Assembly: GCA_030680415.1 (NCBI GenBank)
Contig: JAUXVE010000004.1
Coordinates: forward strand, 1-64,000
Length of the DNA: 64,000 nucleotides
From: Rubrivivax sp.
GTDB lineage: Bacteria; Pseudomonadota; Gammaproteobacteria; Burkholderiales; Burkholderiaceae_C
Direction: 5' to 3'
Shown: positions 14,533 to 24,338 of the stretch, one piece after another
Layout of the letters: each line of letters starts with the position of its first letter
Numbering within the stretch: position 1 is the first letter of the stretch
Program-made: the position numbers and the translations under genes
The notes under the pieces: generated by a model
Told to the model about the DNA's origin: nothing
Databases searched by the model: none
Seen by the model: the letters and a program-made list of their open reading frames with translations, nothing else

Positions 14533-15020
14533 ACACCGACCTCGTTGCGCAGTGCCGCATCGAAACCCCGCTGGGGCCGCTCACGCTGGCGGCCACCGCC
14601 CGCGGCCTGGCCGCGGCGCTGTTCGACGCCCAGCAGCACCACCCGGGCGAGATCGACGCGCCCGTGGATCCGCAGCAAGCGCACCTGGCGTCGGCGGCGC
14701 GCGAGTTGACTGACTACTTCGCCGGCAAGGGCCGCCATTTCACGGTGCCACTGGATGCCGCGGGAACCGCGTTCCAGCACAGCGTATGGCGGGCGTTGCT
14801 GGGCATCCCGCACGGCGCCATTGGCACCTACGGCGAGATCGCGCAACGGGTGGGACAACCCAAAGCGGCGCGGGCGGTGGGTGCGGCGGTCGGGCGCAAC
14901 CCGATCTCGATCATCGTGCCCTGCCACCGCGTCGTCGGACGTGACGGCTCGCTCACGGGTTATGCGGGCGGGCTGGCGCGCAAGCAGGCCTTGCTGCAAC
15001 TGGAAGGCGCACGGGCCTGA
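14529..15020 (+). CDS. ogt: Methylated-DNA-[protein]-cysteine S-methyltransferase
   Basis: Active-site 'IIVPCHRVVGRDGSLTGYAGGL'; ATGA overlap with upstream glycosylase. Confidence 0.93.
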   Translation: MNTDLVAQCRIETPLGPLTLAATARGLAAALFDAQQHHPGEIDAPVDPQQAHLASAARELTDYFAGKGRHFTVPLDAAGTAFQHSVWRALLGIPHGAIGTYGEIAQRVGQPKAARAVGAAVGRNPISIIVPCHRVVGRDGSLTGYAGGLARKQALLQLEGARA

Positions 15021-15072
15021 AGCGGAATGGCGATCACTCAACAATAAGCATAGGCGGGCTTTCGGCTGTCGG

Positions 15073-15695
15073 CCCGTTGCGGACGTTCGACGTCCGCTTT
15101 GCAGGCGACTGTCCGCGCGGCAAAGGCGTGCCCGGGCAGGCCGCAGCGCTTCGCTTCGGCGGTCGGCGCTGCGCGCCGACTGCCCTGCGATGCTCGGTCT
15201 CGCGGCCCCGTCGCAGAACTCACTGCGCTCACTGCGTTCGCTCCGTTCAAACAGCCGCGACGAGTCAGTCTTTGATGCGCGCTGCGCGCGCGGCCGCAAG
15301 CCCTGCGCTTCTCGGCGCCTCAGAGGCGCGCTGCAGCCTGCCCGGGCACGCCTTTGCAGAAACGGCGTTGGTTTTCGTCGCGAACACCAAGAACGATGCC
15401 TCGCGGCAGGCGGTGCCCGGTGGGGGCGATTTCTGGGGCGACGAGAAGCGCAGGGCCGGGGTCGGCGCGCGCAGCGCGCGTTGTCAACTGACTCGCCGCG
15501 GTTGTTTGAGCGCAGTGAGCGTAGCGAACGTAGCGAGTTCTGCGGCGCGACCCCGGACCGAGCATCGCAGTGGAGTCGGCGCGCAGCGCCGACCGCCCCA
15601 GCATGAGTCCCCACCGAGCACCGCCTGCCGCGACGCGCGGAACATCGCAACGAACGGACGTCCGCGAACGCCCGCAACGGGCCGCAAGCGGGCAG
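15073..15695. repeat. Composite imperfect inverted-repeat island (two opposed palindromic units)
   Basis: Arms 15120-15149 and 15328-15357 inverted at 29/30; arms 15401-15425 and 15609-15633 inverted at 24/25; interiors 15161-15320 and ~15430-15594 are reverse complements of one another. Confidence 0.85.
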
Positions 15696-15784
15696 CCCAC
15701 TTCTTTTCGATCGAGTGCAAATCGGTATGAGGCCGCCAGACGGGGCTGTGTCCCGGTCCGGCATCGACGCGCCGGGCTGAGGTG

Positions 15785-17392
15785 ATGCAGCTCCCGGTCT
15801 CGCTGTCGCCCCTGCAGGGCCCCGTCTTCCGCGGCCTGTGGTTCGCCTGGCTGGCGGCCAACATGACGATGTGGATGAACGACGTCGCGGCCGCCTGGCT
15901 GATGACGACGCTGACCACCAGCCCGGTCATGGTGGCGCTGGTGCAGACCGCCAGCACGCTGCCGGTGTTCCTGCTCGGCCTGCCCAGCGGCGCCATGGCC
16001 GACATCGTCGACCGCCGCCGCTACTACGCCGCCACGCAGCTGTGGGTCTCGGTCAACGCGCTGCTGCTGGCCGCGTTGTCGCTGGCGGGGCAGCTGACGG
16101 CGTCGCTGCTGCTGCTGCTGACGTTTTCCAACGGCATCGGCCTGGCCTTGCGCTGGCCGGTGTTCGCGGCGATCGTGCCGCAGACCGTGCCGCGCGAGAT
16201 GCTGCCGCACGCCCTGGCGCTGAACGGCATCGCGATGAACCTGTCGCGCGTGGTCGGGCCGGTGCTGGCGGGGGTGCTGATCTCCACCGTCAGCCCGGCG
16301 GCAGTGTTCGTGCTCAACGCGCTGCTGGCCGGCGTGGCCTTTGCGCTGGTGCTGCGCTGGCGCGGCGAGCCGGCGCGCGCCAGCGCCTTGCCCGGCGAGC
16401 GTTTCCTGGGCGCCATGCGCGCCGGGCTCAACTATGCCTGGCAGTCGCCGCAGCTCAAGGTGGTGCTGCTGCGCATCTTCCTGTTCTTCCTGCAGTCCAC
16501 GGCGCTGGTCGCGCTGCTGCCCTTGGTGGCCCTGCAACTGCATGGCGGCGGGCCGGCCACCTTCACGGTGATGCTGTCGTGCCTGGGCGCCGGCGCCATC
16601 ACCGCGGCCTTGTACTTCCCGCGCTGGCGCGCGCGCTACAGCCGCGACCAGTTCGTCAGCATCGGTTCGCTGGTGCACGCGGCGCTGTCGACGCTGATCG
16701 TCGCCGTGCCCGAGATCTGGGTGGCGCTGCCGGCGATGGTGCTCATCGGCATGGCCTGGATCTCGGTTGCCAACTCGCTCGTCATTTCGGCGCAGACGGC
16801 CCTGCCCGACTGGATACGGGCACGCGGCATGTCGATCTACCAGGTGGCGCTGATGGGCGGCGCGGCGGCAGGCTCGCTGGTGTGGGGTCAGGTGGCCGGG
16901 CTGGCCGGCGTGCGCGGGGCGGTGGTGGCCGCCGCCGTGTTCGGCGTGGTCGTCGTGCTGGCGACGCGGCGGCTGAGCGTGGATGGCGGCGGTGACGTCG
17001 ACTTCACACCCGTGCCCGTGCGCAACCTGCCGCCGGTGGCGATAGACATCGCGCCCGACGAAGGACCGGTGATGGTGACCGTCGAATACCTCATCGACCC
17101 GGCCCACGCGACGGCCTTTGCCGAGGTCATGCAGCGCACGCGGAGCGCGCGCCTGCGCCAGGGTGCCTTGTCATGGGGACTGTTTCGCGACACCGCGCAG
17201 CCGGGGCGCTACGTGGAGTACTTCGTCGACGAGAACTGGCTCGAACACCAGCGCCGGCTCGAACGTTTCAGCGCCTTCGACGCCAACCTGCGCGCACGGC
17301 GACTGGCCTTCCACATCGGCGCCGAGCCGCCGCTGACGCGGCGCTACGTGGCCGACCGCCCGCCGCCGGGCGGCGGCGGCAGGAGCGCGTAA
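15785..17392 (+). CDS. MFS transporter of the MFS_3/EntS-like type with C-terminal soluble domain
   Basis: 'FRGLWFAWLAANMTMWMNDVAAAWLMTTLTTSPVMVALVQTASTLPVFLLGLPSGAMADIVDRR' plus C-term 'VMVTVEYLIDPAHATAFAEVMQ'. Confidence 0.85.
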   Translation: MQLPVSLSPLQGPVFRGLWFAWLAANMTMWMNDVAAAWLMTTLTTSPVMVALVQTASTLPVFLLGLPSGAMADIVDRRRYYAATQLWVSVNALLLAALSLAGQLTASLLLLLTFSNGIGLALRWPVFAAIVPQTVPREMLPHALALNGIAMNLSRVVGPVLAGVLISTVSPAAVFVLNALLAGVAFALVLRWRGEPARASALPGERFLGAMRAGLNYAWQSPQLKVVLLRIFLFFLQSTALVALLPLVALQLHGGGPATFTVMLSCLGAGAITAALYFPRWRARYSRDQFVSIGSLVHAALSTLIVAVPEIWVALPAMVLIGMAWISVANSLVISAQTALPDWIRARGMSIYQVALMGGAAAGSLVWGQVAGLAGVRGAVVAAAVFGVVVVLATRRLSVDGGGDVDFTPVPVRNLPPVAIDIAPDEGPVMVTVEYLIDPAHATAFAEVMQRTRSARLRQGALSWGLFRDTAQPGRYVEYFVDENWLEHQRRLERFSAFDANLRARRLAFHIGAEPPLTRRYVADRPPPGGGGRSA

Positions 17393-17470
17393 GGCCATGG
17401 ATCGAACAGCTTGCCCGCCACCGGCTGCGGCGATACTTGCAGCCTGCCTGAACCTGCCGAGACAAGCACC

Positions 17471-19105
17471 TTGACACACACCTTCGACTGGACCACCGGC
17501 TACGCCAGCCAGCGCTCGCCCGTGTTCGCGCGCAACGTCGTTGCCACCTCGCACCCGCTGGCAGCGCAGGCCGGACTGCGCATGCTGCAGGACGGCGGCA
17601 ACGCCGTCGACGCCATCATCGCCACCGCGGCGGTGCTGACCATCGTCGAGCCGTGCAGCAACGGCCTGGGCTCGGACGCGTTCTGCATCCTGTGGGACGG
17701 CACGCAACTGCACGGCCTGAACGCCTCCGGCTGCGCGCCGGCGGCCTGGACGCCCGAGTACTTCGCCGCCAGGTACGGTGCCGAGGCGCGCACGCCGCCC
17801 AAGCGCGGTTGGGACGCGGTCACCGTGCCCGGTGCGGTGTCTGCCTGGATGGCGCTGCACAAGCGCTTCGGCAAACTGCCCTTTGCCGACCTGCTGGCGC
17901 CGGCCATCGACGCCGCCGAGCGCGGCTACGCGGTGCCCGTGATCGTGCAGCAGAAGTGGCGCAACGCGGCGTCGCTGCCCGAGATCACTTCGCAGCCGGG
18001 ATTCGCGGAGGCCTTCCTGCCCCATGGGCGTGCGCCGCAGGTCGGCGAGCGTTTCACGTTCGCTGCCGCCGCGCGCTCGCTGCGCCTGATCGCCCAGACC
18101 GGCGGCGAGGCTTTCTACCGCGGCGAGATCGCCGCCGCCGCCGAGGCCCACGCGCGCGCGCATGGCGGCGCCATGACGGCGGCCGATTTCGCCGCCTACC
18201 AGCCGGAGTGGGTCGAGCCGATCGGGCGCGACTACCGCGGCTGGCGGCTGCACGAGATCCCGCCCAACGGGCAGGGCATTGCCGCGCTCATCGCCTTGGG
18301 CATCCTCGACAAGTTCGACCTCGCCGCGCTGCCCGTGGACGGCGTGGCGTCGCAGCACCTGCAGATCGAGGCCATGAAGCTGGCCTTCGCCGATGTCTAC
18401 CAGTACGTCGCCGAACCGCGCTCGATGCGCCTGACCGCGGCGCAGATGCTCGACGACGGCTACCTGAGCAGTCGCGCGCGGCTGATCGACCCGAAACGCG
18501 CGCAGGACTTCGGCCCCGGCCATGCGCCGCAGGGCGGCACCGTCTACCTGACCGCGGCCGACGAAGGCGGCATGATGGTCAGCTTCATCCAGAGCAACTA
18601 CATGGGCTTCGGCTCGGGCATCGTGGTGCCGGGCTACGGGCTGAGCCTGCAGAACCGCGGCCACGGCTTCACGCTGGACAGCACCAGCGACAACCTCGTC
18701 GGCCCGGGCAAGCGCCCGTTCCACACCATCATCCCGGCCTTCCTGACGAAGGATGGCCGGCCGGTGATGAGCTTCGGCGTGATGGGCGGCGACATGCAGC
18801 CGCAAGGTCACATGCAGACGCTGGTGCGCATGCTCGACTACCGCCAGCAACCGCAGGCCGCCTGCGACGCGCCGCGCTGGCGCTGGAACTCCGGCCTCGT
18901 CAACGCCGAGCAGGGTTTCGACCCCGCCACCGCGCAAGGCTTGCGCGAGCTCGGCCACCGCGTCGAGCCCTTCGCCGACAGCTACCAGGACTACGGCGCC
19001 GGGCAGTTCATCTGGCGTCTCGACGAAGGGCAGGGCGACGCGGCGGTGGAAGGTTACGCCGCCGCCAGCGATCCGCGGCGAGACGGGCAGGCCGCCGGCT
19101 TTTGA
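17471..19105 (+). CDS. Gamma-glutamyltransferase family protein
   Basis: 'VVATSHPLAAQAGLRMLQDGGNAVDAIIATAAVLTIVEPCSNGLGSDAF', 'NRGHGFTLD', 'KRPFHTIIPAFL'; TTG start proposed at 17471. Confidence 0.88.
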   Translation: MTHTFDWTTGYASQRSPVFARNVVATSHPLAAQAGLRMLQDGGNAVDAIIATAAVLTIVEPCSNGLGSDAFCILWDGTQLHGLNASGCAPAAWTPEYFAARYGAEARTPPKRGWDAVTVPGAVSAWMALHKRFGKLPFADLLAPAIDAAERGYAVPVIVQQKWRNAASLPEITSQPGFAEAFLPHGRAPQVGERFTFAAAARSLRLIAQTGGEAFYRGEIAAAAEAHARAHGGAMTAADFAAYQPEWVEPIGRDYRGWRLHEIPPNGQGIAALIALGILDKFDLAALPVDGVASQHLQIEAMKLAFADVYQYVAEPRSMRLTAAQMLDDGYLSSRARLIDPKRAQDFGPGHAPQGGTVYLTAADEGGMMVSFIQSNYMGFGSGIVVPGYGLSLQNRGHGFTLDSTSDNLVGPGKRPFHTIIPAFLTKDGRPVMSFGVMGGDMQPQGHMQTLVRMLDYRQQPQAACDAPRWRWNSGLVNAEQGFDPATAQGLRELGHRVEPFADSYQDYGAGQFIWRLDEGQGDAAVEGYAAASDPRRDGQAAGF

Positions 19106-19992
19106 AAGCCGCCGAGGGGCGCCTGGGCCCCGGCCTGGCGCTGGCCGCGGCCGGGTCGGTGGCGTTCTCGGCCAAGGCCATCATCGTCAAGCTCGCCTAC
19201 CGGCACGACGTCGATGCGGTGACGCTGATCATGTACCGCATGCTGTTCGCGCTGCCGCTGTTCCTGGCGCTGGCCTGGTGGGCCGGCCGCGGCAAGCCGC
19301 CGCTGGCGCAGCGCGACCTGGCGGTCGTCACGGGCCTGGGTTTCTGCGGCTACCACCTGGCGAGCTTTCTCGACTTCGCCGGCCTGCAGTACATCACCGC
19401 CAGCCTCGAGCGGCTGATCCTCTACCTCAACCCGACCATCGTGCTGGTGCTGGCCTGGCTGCTGTTGCGCCAGCGCGTGAGCATCAGGCAGGCACTGGCG
19501 CTGGCCGTCAGCTACGCCGGCGTGCTGCTGGTCTTTGGCCACGAGGTGCAGCTGTCGGGCGCCGACAGCGCCCTGGGCGCGGCGCTGGTGCTCGGCAGTG
19601 CGCTCAGCTACGCCGTCTATCTGGTCTACAGCGGCAAGGAGGTGCGGCGCCTGGGGGCACTGCGGCTCACCGGCTGGGCGACCACGGTGGCCTGCCTGCT
19701 GTGCATCGCACAGTTCCTGCTGCTGCGGCCGCTGTCGGCGGCGCTGGTGGCGCCGGCGGTGGTGTGGCTGTCCTTGCTGAACGCCACCTTGTGCACCTTT
19801 GCGCCGGTGCTGATGGTGATGATGGCCATCGAGCGCATCGGCGCCACGCTGACCGCGCAGACGGGCATGATCGGCCCCTTGTCGACCATCGTGATGGGCG
19901 TGCTGATCCTCGGCGAGCCCATGAACGCGTGGATCGTCGCCGGCACGGCGCTCGTGCTGTTGGGCGTGTGGCTGCTGGCCCGCGCACGTTGA
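19102..19992 (+). CDS. EamA/DMT-family transporter
   Basis: 10-TM EamA pattern 'AAAGSVAFSAKAIIVKLAYRHDVDAVTLIMYRM'; TTG start overlapping the GGT stop. Confidence 0.82.
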   Translation: MKAAEGRLGPGLALAAAGSVAFSAKAIIVKLAYRHDVDAVTLIMYRMLFALPLFLALAWWAGRGKPPLAQRDLAVVTGLGFCGYHLASFLDFAGLQYITASLERLILYLNPTIVLVLAWLLLRQRVSIRQALALAVSYAGVLLVFGHEVQLSGADSALGAALVLGSALSYAVYLVYSGKEVRRLGALRLTGWATTVACLLCIAQFLLLRPLSAALVAPAVVWLSLLNATLCTFAPVLMVMMAIERIGATLTAQTGMIGPLSTIVMGVLILGEPMNAWIVAGTALVLLGVWLLARAR

Positions 19993-20013
19993 ACCTTTCT
20001 GGAGACACAGGAC

Positions 20014-20802
20014 ATGGATCTCGGCATTCAAGGCAAGTGGGCGCTGGTGTGCGCCGCAAGCAAGGGTCTGGGCAAGGGCTGCGCGCAGGCGCTGGTGGGT
20101 GAGGGCGTCAACGTGGTCATCACCGCGCGCGGCGCCGAGGCGCTGCAGGCCACGGCGGCCGAGCTGGCGGCGCTGAACCCTTTGGTGCAGGTGCGCGCGG
20201 TGGCCGGCGACATCACCACCGTCGCCGGCCGCGCTGCGGCGCTGGCCGCCTGCCCGCAGGTCGACATCCTCGTCAACAACGCCGGCGGCCCGCCGCCCGG
20301 CGACTTTCGCGACTGGGACCGCGAGGCCTGGATCAAGGCGCTGGACGCCAACATGCTGACGCCCATCGAACTGATCAAGGCCACCATCGACGCCATGGCC
20401 GGACGCGGCTTCGGGCGCATCATCAACATCACCTCGGGCGCGGTGAAGGCGCCGATCGACATCCTGGGCCTGTCCAACGGCGCGCGCACGGGTCTCACCG
20501 GCTTCGTCGCCGGCGTCGCACGCCAGGTGCGCGTGGCCTCGCACAACGTGACCATCAACAACCTGCTGCCCGGCCCCTTCGACACCGACCGCCTGCGCGG
20601 CACGATGATCGGGGCGGCGCAAAAGAGCGGCCAGCCGCTGGAGGCGGTGATGGACGCCCGCCGCAAGCTCAACCCGACGCAGCGCTTCGGCACCGCGGCC
20701 GAGTTCGGCGCCACCTGTGCCTTCCTGTGCAGCGTGCACGCCGGCTACATCACCGGGCAGAACGTGTTGATGGACGGCGGCGCCTACCCGGGTACGTTCT
20801 GA
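20014..20802 (+). CDS. SDR-family oxidoreductase
   Basis: 'ALVCAASKGLGKGCAQALVGEGVNVVITARG', 'ILVNNAGGPPPG', C-term 'YITGQNVLMDGGAYPGTF'. Confidence 0.9.
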   Translation: MDLGIQGKWALVCAASKGLGKGCAQALVGEGVNVVITARGAEALQATAAELAALNPLVQVRAVAGDITTVAGRAAALAACPQVDILVNNAGGPPPGDFRDWDREAWIKALDANMLTPIELIKATIDAMAGRGFGRIINITSGAVKAPIDILGLSNGARTGLTGFVAGVARQVRVASHNVTINNLLPGPFDTDRLRGTMIGAAQKSGQPLEAVMDARRKLNPTQRFGTAAEFGATCAFLCSVHAGYITGQNVLMDGGAYPGTF

Positions 20803-20820
20803 ACCGGGCCGGCCGGGGCC

Positions 20821-21780
20821 TCAGCGCCGGCCGCCCCCGCTGCTCACGGCGATACCCGCCACGATGAGCACGAAGGCCACCGCGTGGTAGCCCTGCGGCA
20901 CCTCGCCCAGCACCAGCGCCGACATCACGCCGGCGAACAGCGGCGTGAGGTTGTTGAAGAAGGCGGCCAGCGCCGGCCCGCCCTGCACCACGCCCAGGCC
21001 CCAGCAGCGGTAGGCCAGGACCGACGCGCCCAGCGACACATACAGCAGCGCCGCCAGCACGCCCAGGCTCCAGTGGATCGGTGCGGCGCCGGCGATCTGT
21101 TCGCCGGCGCTGAACAGGCTCGCCGCCACGAGGCCGAACAGCGTCTGGACGAGCAGGAAGCCGGCCCAGTCCCAACCCTCCTCGGGCGTCGGCCGCGCGG
21201 CGCCGCGCATGTGCGCCGGCGGCCGCACGAGCAGCCAGCTGTAGAAGGCCCAGCCGACGACGGCGGCGAGCATGAACAGGTCGCCCGGCACCGGGCGCAC
21301 CGCCAGCAGCGTCGGCAGCGAACCGCGGCCGATGACCCACAGCACGCCGGCCAGGCCGATGGCGGCGCCGAGCAACTGGCGCCGGCTCGGGTGCACGCCG
21401 TAGAACAGCGTGCCCACCGCCAGCATCCACACCGGCATGCTGCAGGCCACCAGCGTGACGTTGATCGGCGTGCTCGTCACCAGCGCCAGGTACTGCAGCG
21501 AATTGAACAGGCCCACGCCGAGCAGACCGACCAGCGCCAGGTAGCCCCAGCGCCGGGCCAGACGCTGCGGCTGGCGCAGCGCGCGCCAGCCCAGCGGCAG
21601 CAGGATCAGCGCCGTGAGCACCCAGCGCAACAAGTTCAGCGTCAGCGGTGGCACCTGGCCCACCATCAGCCGGCCGACCACCGCGTTGCCCGCCCACAGC
21701 AGCGGCGGCAACGTCAGCAGCAACGCCAGCCGTGGCGTCAGCGGCAGGTTCAAGGCCGCATCGCCCCGCAGTTCCAGCAC
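20821..21780 (-). CDS. EamA/DMT-family transporter
   Basis: 'LLLTLPPLLWAGNAVVGRLMVGQVPPLTLNLLRWVLTALILLP'; start may be a little downstream. Confidence 0.87.
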   Translation of the reverse strand: MLELRGDAALNLPLTPRLALLLTLPPLLWAGNAVVGRLMVGQVPPLTLNLLRWVLTALILLPLGWRALRQPQRLARRWGYLALVGLLGVGLFNSLQYLALVTSTPINVTLVACSMPVWMLAVGTLFYGVHPSRRQLLGAAIGLAGVLWVIGRGSLPTLLAVRPVPGDLFMLAAVVGWAFYSWLLVRPPAHMRGAARPTPEEGWDWAGFLLVQTLFGLVAASLFSAGEQIAGAAPIHWSLGVLAALLYVSLGASVLAYRCWGLGVVQGGPALAAFFNNLTPLFAGVMSALVLGEVPQGYHAVAFVLIVAGIAVSSGGGRR

Positions 21781-22052
21781 TGCTCGAAGGGGCCGTCGAC
21801 GGCTTCACCGCAGGTCGTGCACACCCAGTGCACGTGCGGCAGGTGGCGCAGCTGGTGCAGCAGCTCGGTGGCGCGCGCATGGTCGTCGTTGTCCAGCACC
21901 CAGACCTCGGGCAGCGCCTGGTCGGGCGGGATCTCGCCGGCGATGCTGCCGGTGTAGTAGCGCTGCACGCTGACGTCGATGCCGGCCTGCTGCAGCAGGT
22001 CGGCCCACAGCGTGGCAATGGCGGCGTTGGGGGCTTGCACGAGGCGTTTCAT
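21750..22052 (-). CDS. DUF2007-like small protein with C-terminal Zn-ribbon
   Basis: 100 aa; 'MKRLVQAPNAAIATLWADLLQQAGIDVSVQRYYTGSIAGEIP...CTTCGEAVDGPFEQCWNCGAMRP'. Confidence 0.72.
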   Translation of the reverse strand: MKRLVQAPNAAIATLWADLLQQAGIDVSVQRYYTGSIAGEIPPDQALPEVWVLDNDDHARATELLHQLRHLPHVHWVCTTCGEAVDGPFEQCWNCGAMRP

Positions 22053-22142
22053 GAAGCCCGATCGTGCCACGCCGTGCGGGATGTCCCGTGCTGGGCAGCA
22101 CGGTACGGCTTGTCGTAACCTCGGGCCCCCAAGGAGAAGACC

Positions 22143-23126
22143 ATGCCACTCGCGATCCAGATCACCGCCTACGGCGGCCCCGAACAACTCAAGCTCGTCG
22201 AGCTGCCGGTGGGCGACCCCGGCCCCGGCGAGATCCGCATCCGCCATATGGCCTGCGGCCTGAACTTCATCGACGTCTACCAGCGCACCGGGCTGTACGC
22301 CAACCCGCTGCCGCTGACGCTGGGCATGGAAGGTGCGGGCATCGTCGAGGCGGTGGGTGAGGGCGTCACGCACCTGCAGGCGGGCGACCGCGCGGCCTAT
22401 GCCAGCAACCCGCCGGGCAGCTACAGCCAGCTGCGCGTGATGCCGGCCAAGACGGTGTGCCGGCTGCCCGACGCGATCGACTTCGACACCGGCGCGGCCA
22501 TGATGCTCAAGGGCCTCACGGCGCAGTACCTGCTGAAGAAGACACTGCCCGTGCACGGCCTGCAGCCGGGCGACCATGTGCTGTTCCACGCCGCCGCCGG
22601 CGGCGTGGGCCTCATCGCCTGCCAGTGGGCCAAGGCGCTGGGGTTGCAGCTCATCGGCACCGCCGGCGGCGCCGCCAAGTGCGAGCTGGCGCTGCAGCAT
22701 GGCGCGGCGCATGTCATCGACTATACGAAGGAGGACTTCGTCGCCCGCGTCAAGGAAATCACCGGCGGCAAGGGCGTCAAGGTGGTCTACGACTCGGTCG
22801 GCAAGGACACCTTCGAAGGCAGTCTGAACTGCCTGCGGCCCTTCGGCCTGATGGCCAGCTTCGGCAACGCGTCGGGCCCGGTGCCGCCGTTTGCCGTCGG
22901 CAACCTGGGACCCAAGGGCTCGCTGTACCTGACGCGGGCCACATTGTTCACGCACATCGCCACGCGCGAGGCCACGCAGGCCATGGCCGACGAACTGTTC
23001 GCGGTGGTGGGCAGCGGCCAGGTGAAGATCCGCATCGGCCAGCGTTTCCCGCTGGCCGAAGCGGCACAGGCGCACCGCGACCTGGAAGCGCGCAAGACCA
23101 CGGGCTCGACCGTGCTGTTGCCGTAA
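22143..23126 (+). CDS. qor: NADPH:quinone oxidoreductase
   Basis: 'QITAYGGPEQLKLVELPVGDPGPGEIRI', 'HAAAGGVGLIACQWAKALG'. Confidence 0.9.
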   Translation: MPLAIQITAYGGPEQLKLVELPVGDPGPGEIRIRHMACGLNFIDVYQRTGLYANPLPLTLGMEGAGIVEAVGEGVTHLQAGDRAAYASNPPGSYSQLRVMPAKTVCRLPDAIDFDTGAAMMLKGLTAQYLLKKTLPVHGLQPGDHVLFHAAAGGVGLIACQWAKALGLQLIGTAGGAAKCELALQHGAAHVIDYTKEDFVARVKEITGGKGVKVVYDSVGKDTFEGSLNCLRPFGLMASFGNASGPVPPFAVGNLGPKGSLYLTRATLFTHIATREATQAMADELFAVVGSGQVKIRIGQRFPLAEAAQAHRDLEARKTTGSTVLLP

Positions 23127-23131
23127 GACGA

Positions 23132-23164
23132 AAGAAGACCGCCGCGAAGAGCGGCGGTCTTCTT
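23132..23164. terminator. Bidirectional intrinsic terminator
   Basis: Perfect 14-bp stem AAGAAGACCGCCGC-GAAGA-GCGGCGGTCTTCTT between convergent genes. Confidence 0.9.
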
Positions 23165-23178
23165 GCCGGCGGGCCGGC

Positions 23179-23991
23179 TCAGGGCTGGCTGAACTTGTAG
23201 TCGGTCCTGGCCTTGGCGCGCAGGTCTTCCTGGTACTTCTGCATGCGGGCCTGTTCCATGCGCTGCTTGAGCTGTGCCTTGACCTCTTCGAAGCCCGGGA
23301 ACGCGGCTTCGCGCGTGTCTTCCAGGCGGATGATGTGCCAGCCGAACTGGCTCTTCACCGGTGCGTCTGTCATCTGGCCCTTCTGCAGCTTGGCCAGCGC
23401 GCCGCCGAATTCAGGCACGTAGGAGTCGGCCTTGGCGAAGTCGAGGTCGCCGCCGTTCTGGCCGGAACCCGGGTCCTTGGAGTGTTTCTTGGCCAGGTCC
23501 TCGAAACTCGCGCCACCCTTGATCTGGGTGATGAGGCCCTTGGCCTCGTCCTCGCCTTCGATGAGGATGTGGCGGGCGCGGTACTCGGTGCCGCTGGCCT
23601 GGGTCTTGAACTTGTCGTATTCGGCCTGGGCCTCGGCGTCGGTGACCGGGTTCTTCTTGCGGTAGTCCTCGAACAGCTCGCGAATCAGCACGCTCTGGCG
23701 GGCGAGTTCCATGCGTGACTTGTAGTCCGGGCTGGCGGCGAGGCCGCGCTTTTCGGCCTCCTGGACGAAGATCTCGCGCAGCACGACCTGGTCGCGCGCC
23801 TGGACCTGCATCTCGGGGGCGATCTGCTGGCCGGCGCGCGCCGCTTCCTGCAGCAGCATGTCGACGCGCGCCTTGGGCACGGCCTTGCCGTTGACGATGG
23901 CGATGTTCTGGGCCGCGGCGCCCAGCGGCAGCATCAGTGCGGCCACGGCAAGGGTCAGGGCCGCGCGCGCGGCAGGAGTCATCGGCTTCAT
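23179..23991 (-). CDS. Parvulin-type peptidyl-prolyl cis-trans isomerase (PpiC/SurA-like, exported)
   Basis: Signal peptide plus 'YRARHILIEGEDEAKGLITQIKGGASFEDLAKKHSKDPGSGQNGGDLDF'. Confidence 0.92.
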   Translation of the reverse strand: MKPMTPAARAALTLAVAALMLPLGAAAQNIAIVNGKAVPKARVDMLLQEAARAGQQIAPEMQVQARDQVVLREIFVQEAEKRGLAASPDYKSRMELARQSVLIRELFEDYRKKNPVTDAEAQAEYDKFKTQASGTEYRARHILIEGEDEAKGLITQIKGGASFEDLAKKHSKDPGSGQNGGDLDFAKADSYVPEFGGALAKLQKGQMTDAPVKSQFGWHIIRLEDTREAAFPGFEEVKAQLKQRMEQARMQKYQEDLRAKARTDYKFSQP

Positions 23992-24077
23992 CGGTGGGGA
24001 ACTTTCAGGAGTGGTGCCACGCCCGGGTGGCGGCAAGGAAGTGAGAGCCGCTTCGAGTGCGGTGGCGCGGCTTTGGT

Positions 24078-24338
24078 TCAGTCGGCGTCCGGTGCCTCGG
24101 CCACGATGGCCAATGCATGCACGCCCTGGGCGGCCAGCGGACCGAGGGCATCATACACAAGGCGGTGCCGCGCCACCCGGGACACGCCGGCGAAGCGCGG
24201 GCTGGTGATGCGCACCGTGAAATGCCGCCCTTCGCGCGCGCCGGCGTGGCCGGCATGGAGGTGGCTGTCGTCCAGCACCTCCAGCCGCTGCGGCGCCAGC
24301 GCGGCGCGCAACCGGGCCTCGATCTCCTCGGCGGTCAT
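24078..24338 (-). CDS. BolA-family protein
   Basis: '[48 protein letters not shown]'. Confidence 0.9.
   Translation of the reverse strand: MTAEEIEARLRAALAPQRLEVLDDSHLHAGHAGAREGRHFTVRITSPRFAGVSRVARHRLVYDALGPLAAQGVHALAIVAEAPDAD

Noticed and set aside
14487-17107. ORFs such as 14755..15606 (+), 14487..15764 (-), 15320..17107 (-) with LRSLRSLRSN-type peptides
   Set aside because: They run through the inverted-repeat island or shadow neighbouring genes; no domain and no plausible start, so treated as repeat translations
15785-17392. MFS transporter with soluble C-terminal extension as a novel fusion
   Set aside because: This C-terminal segment is typical of the MFS_3/'transmembrane secretion effector' type, so it is not unusual
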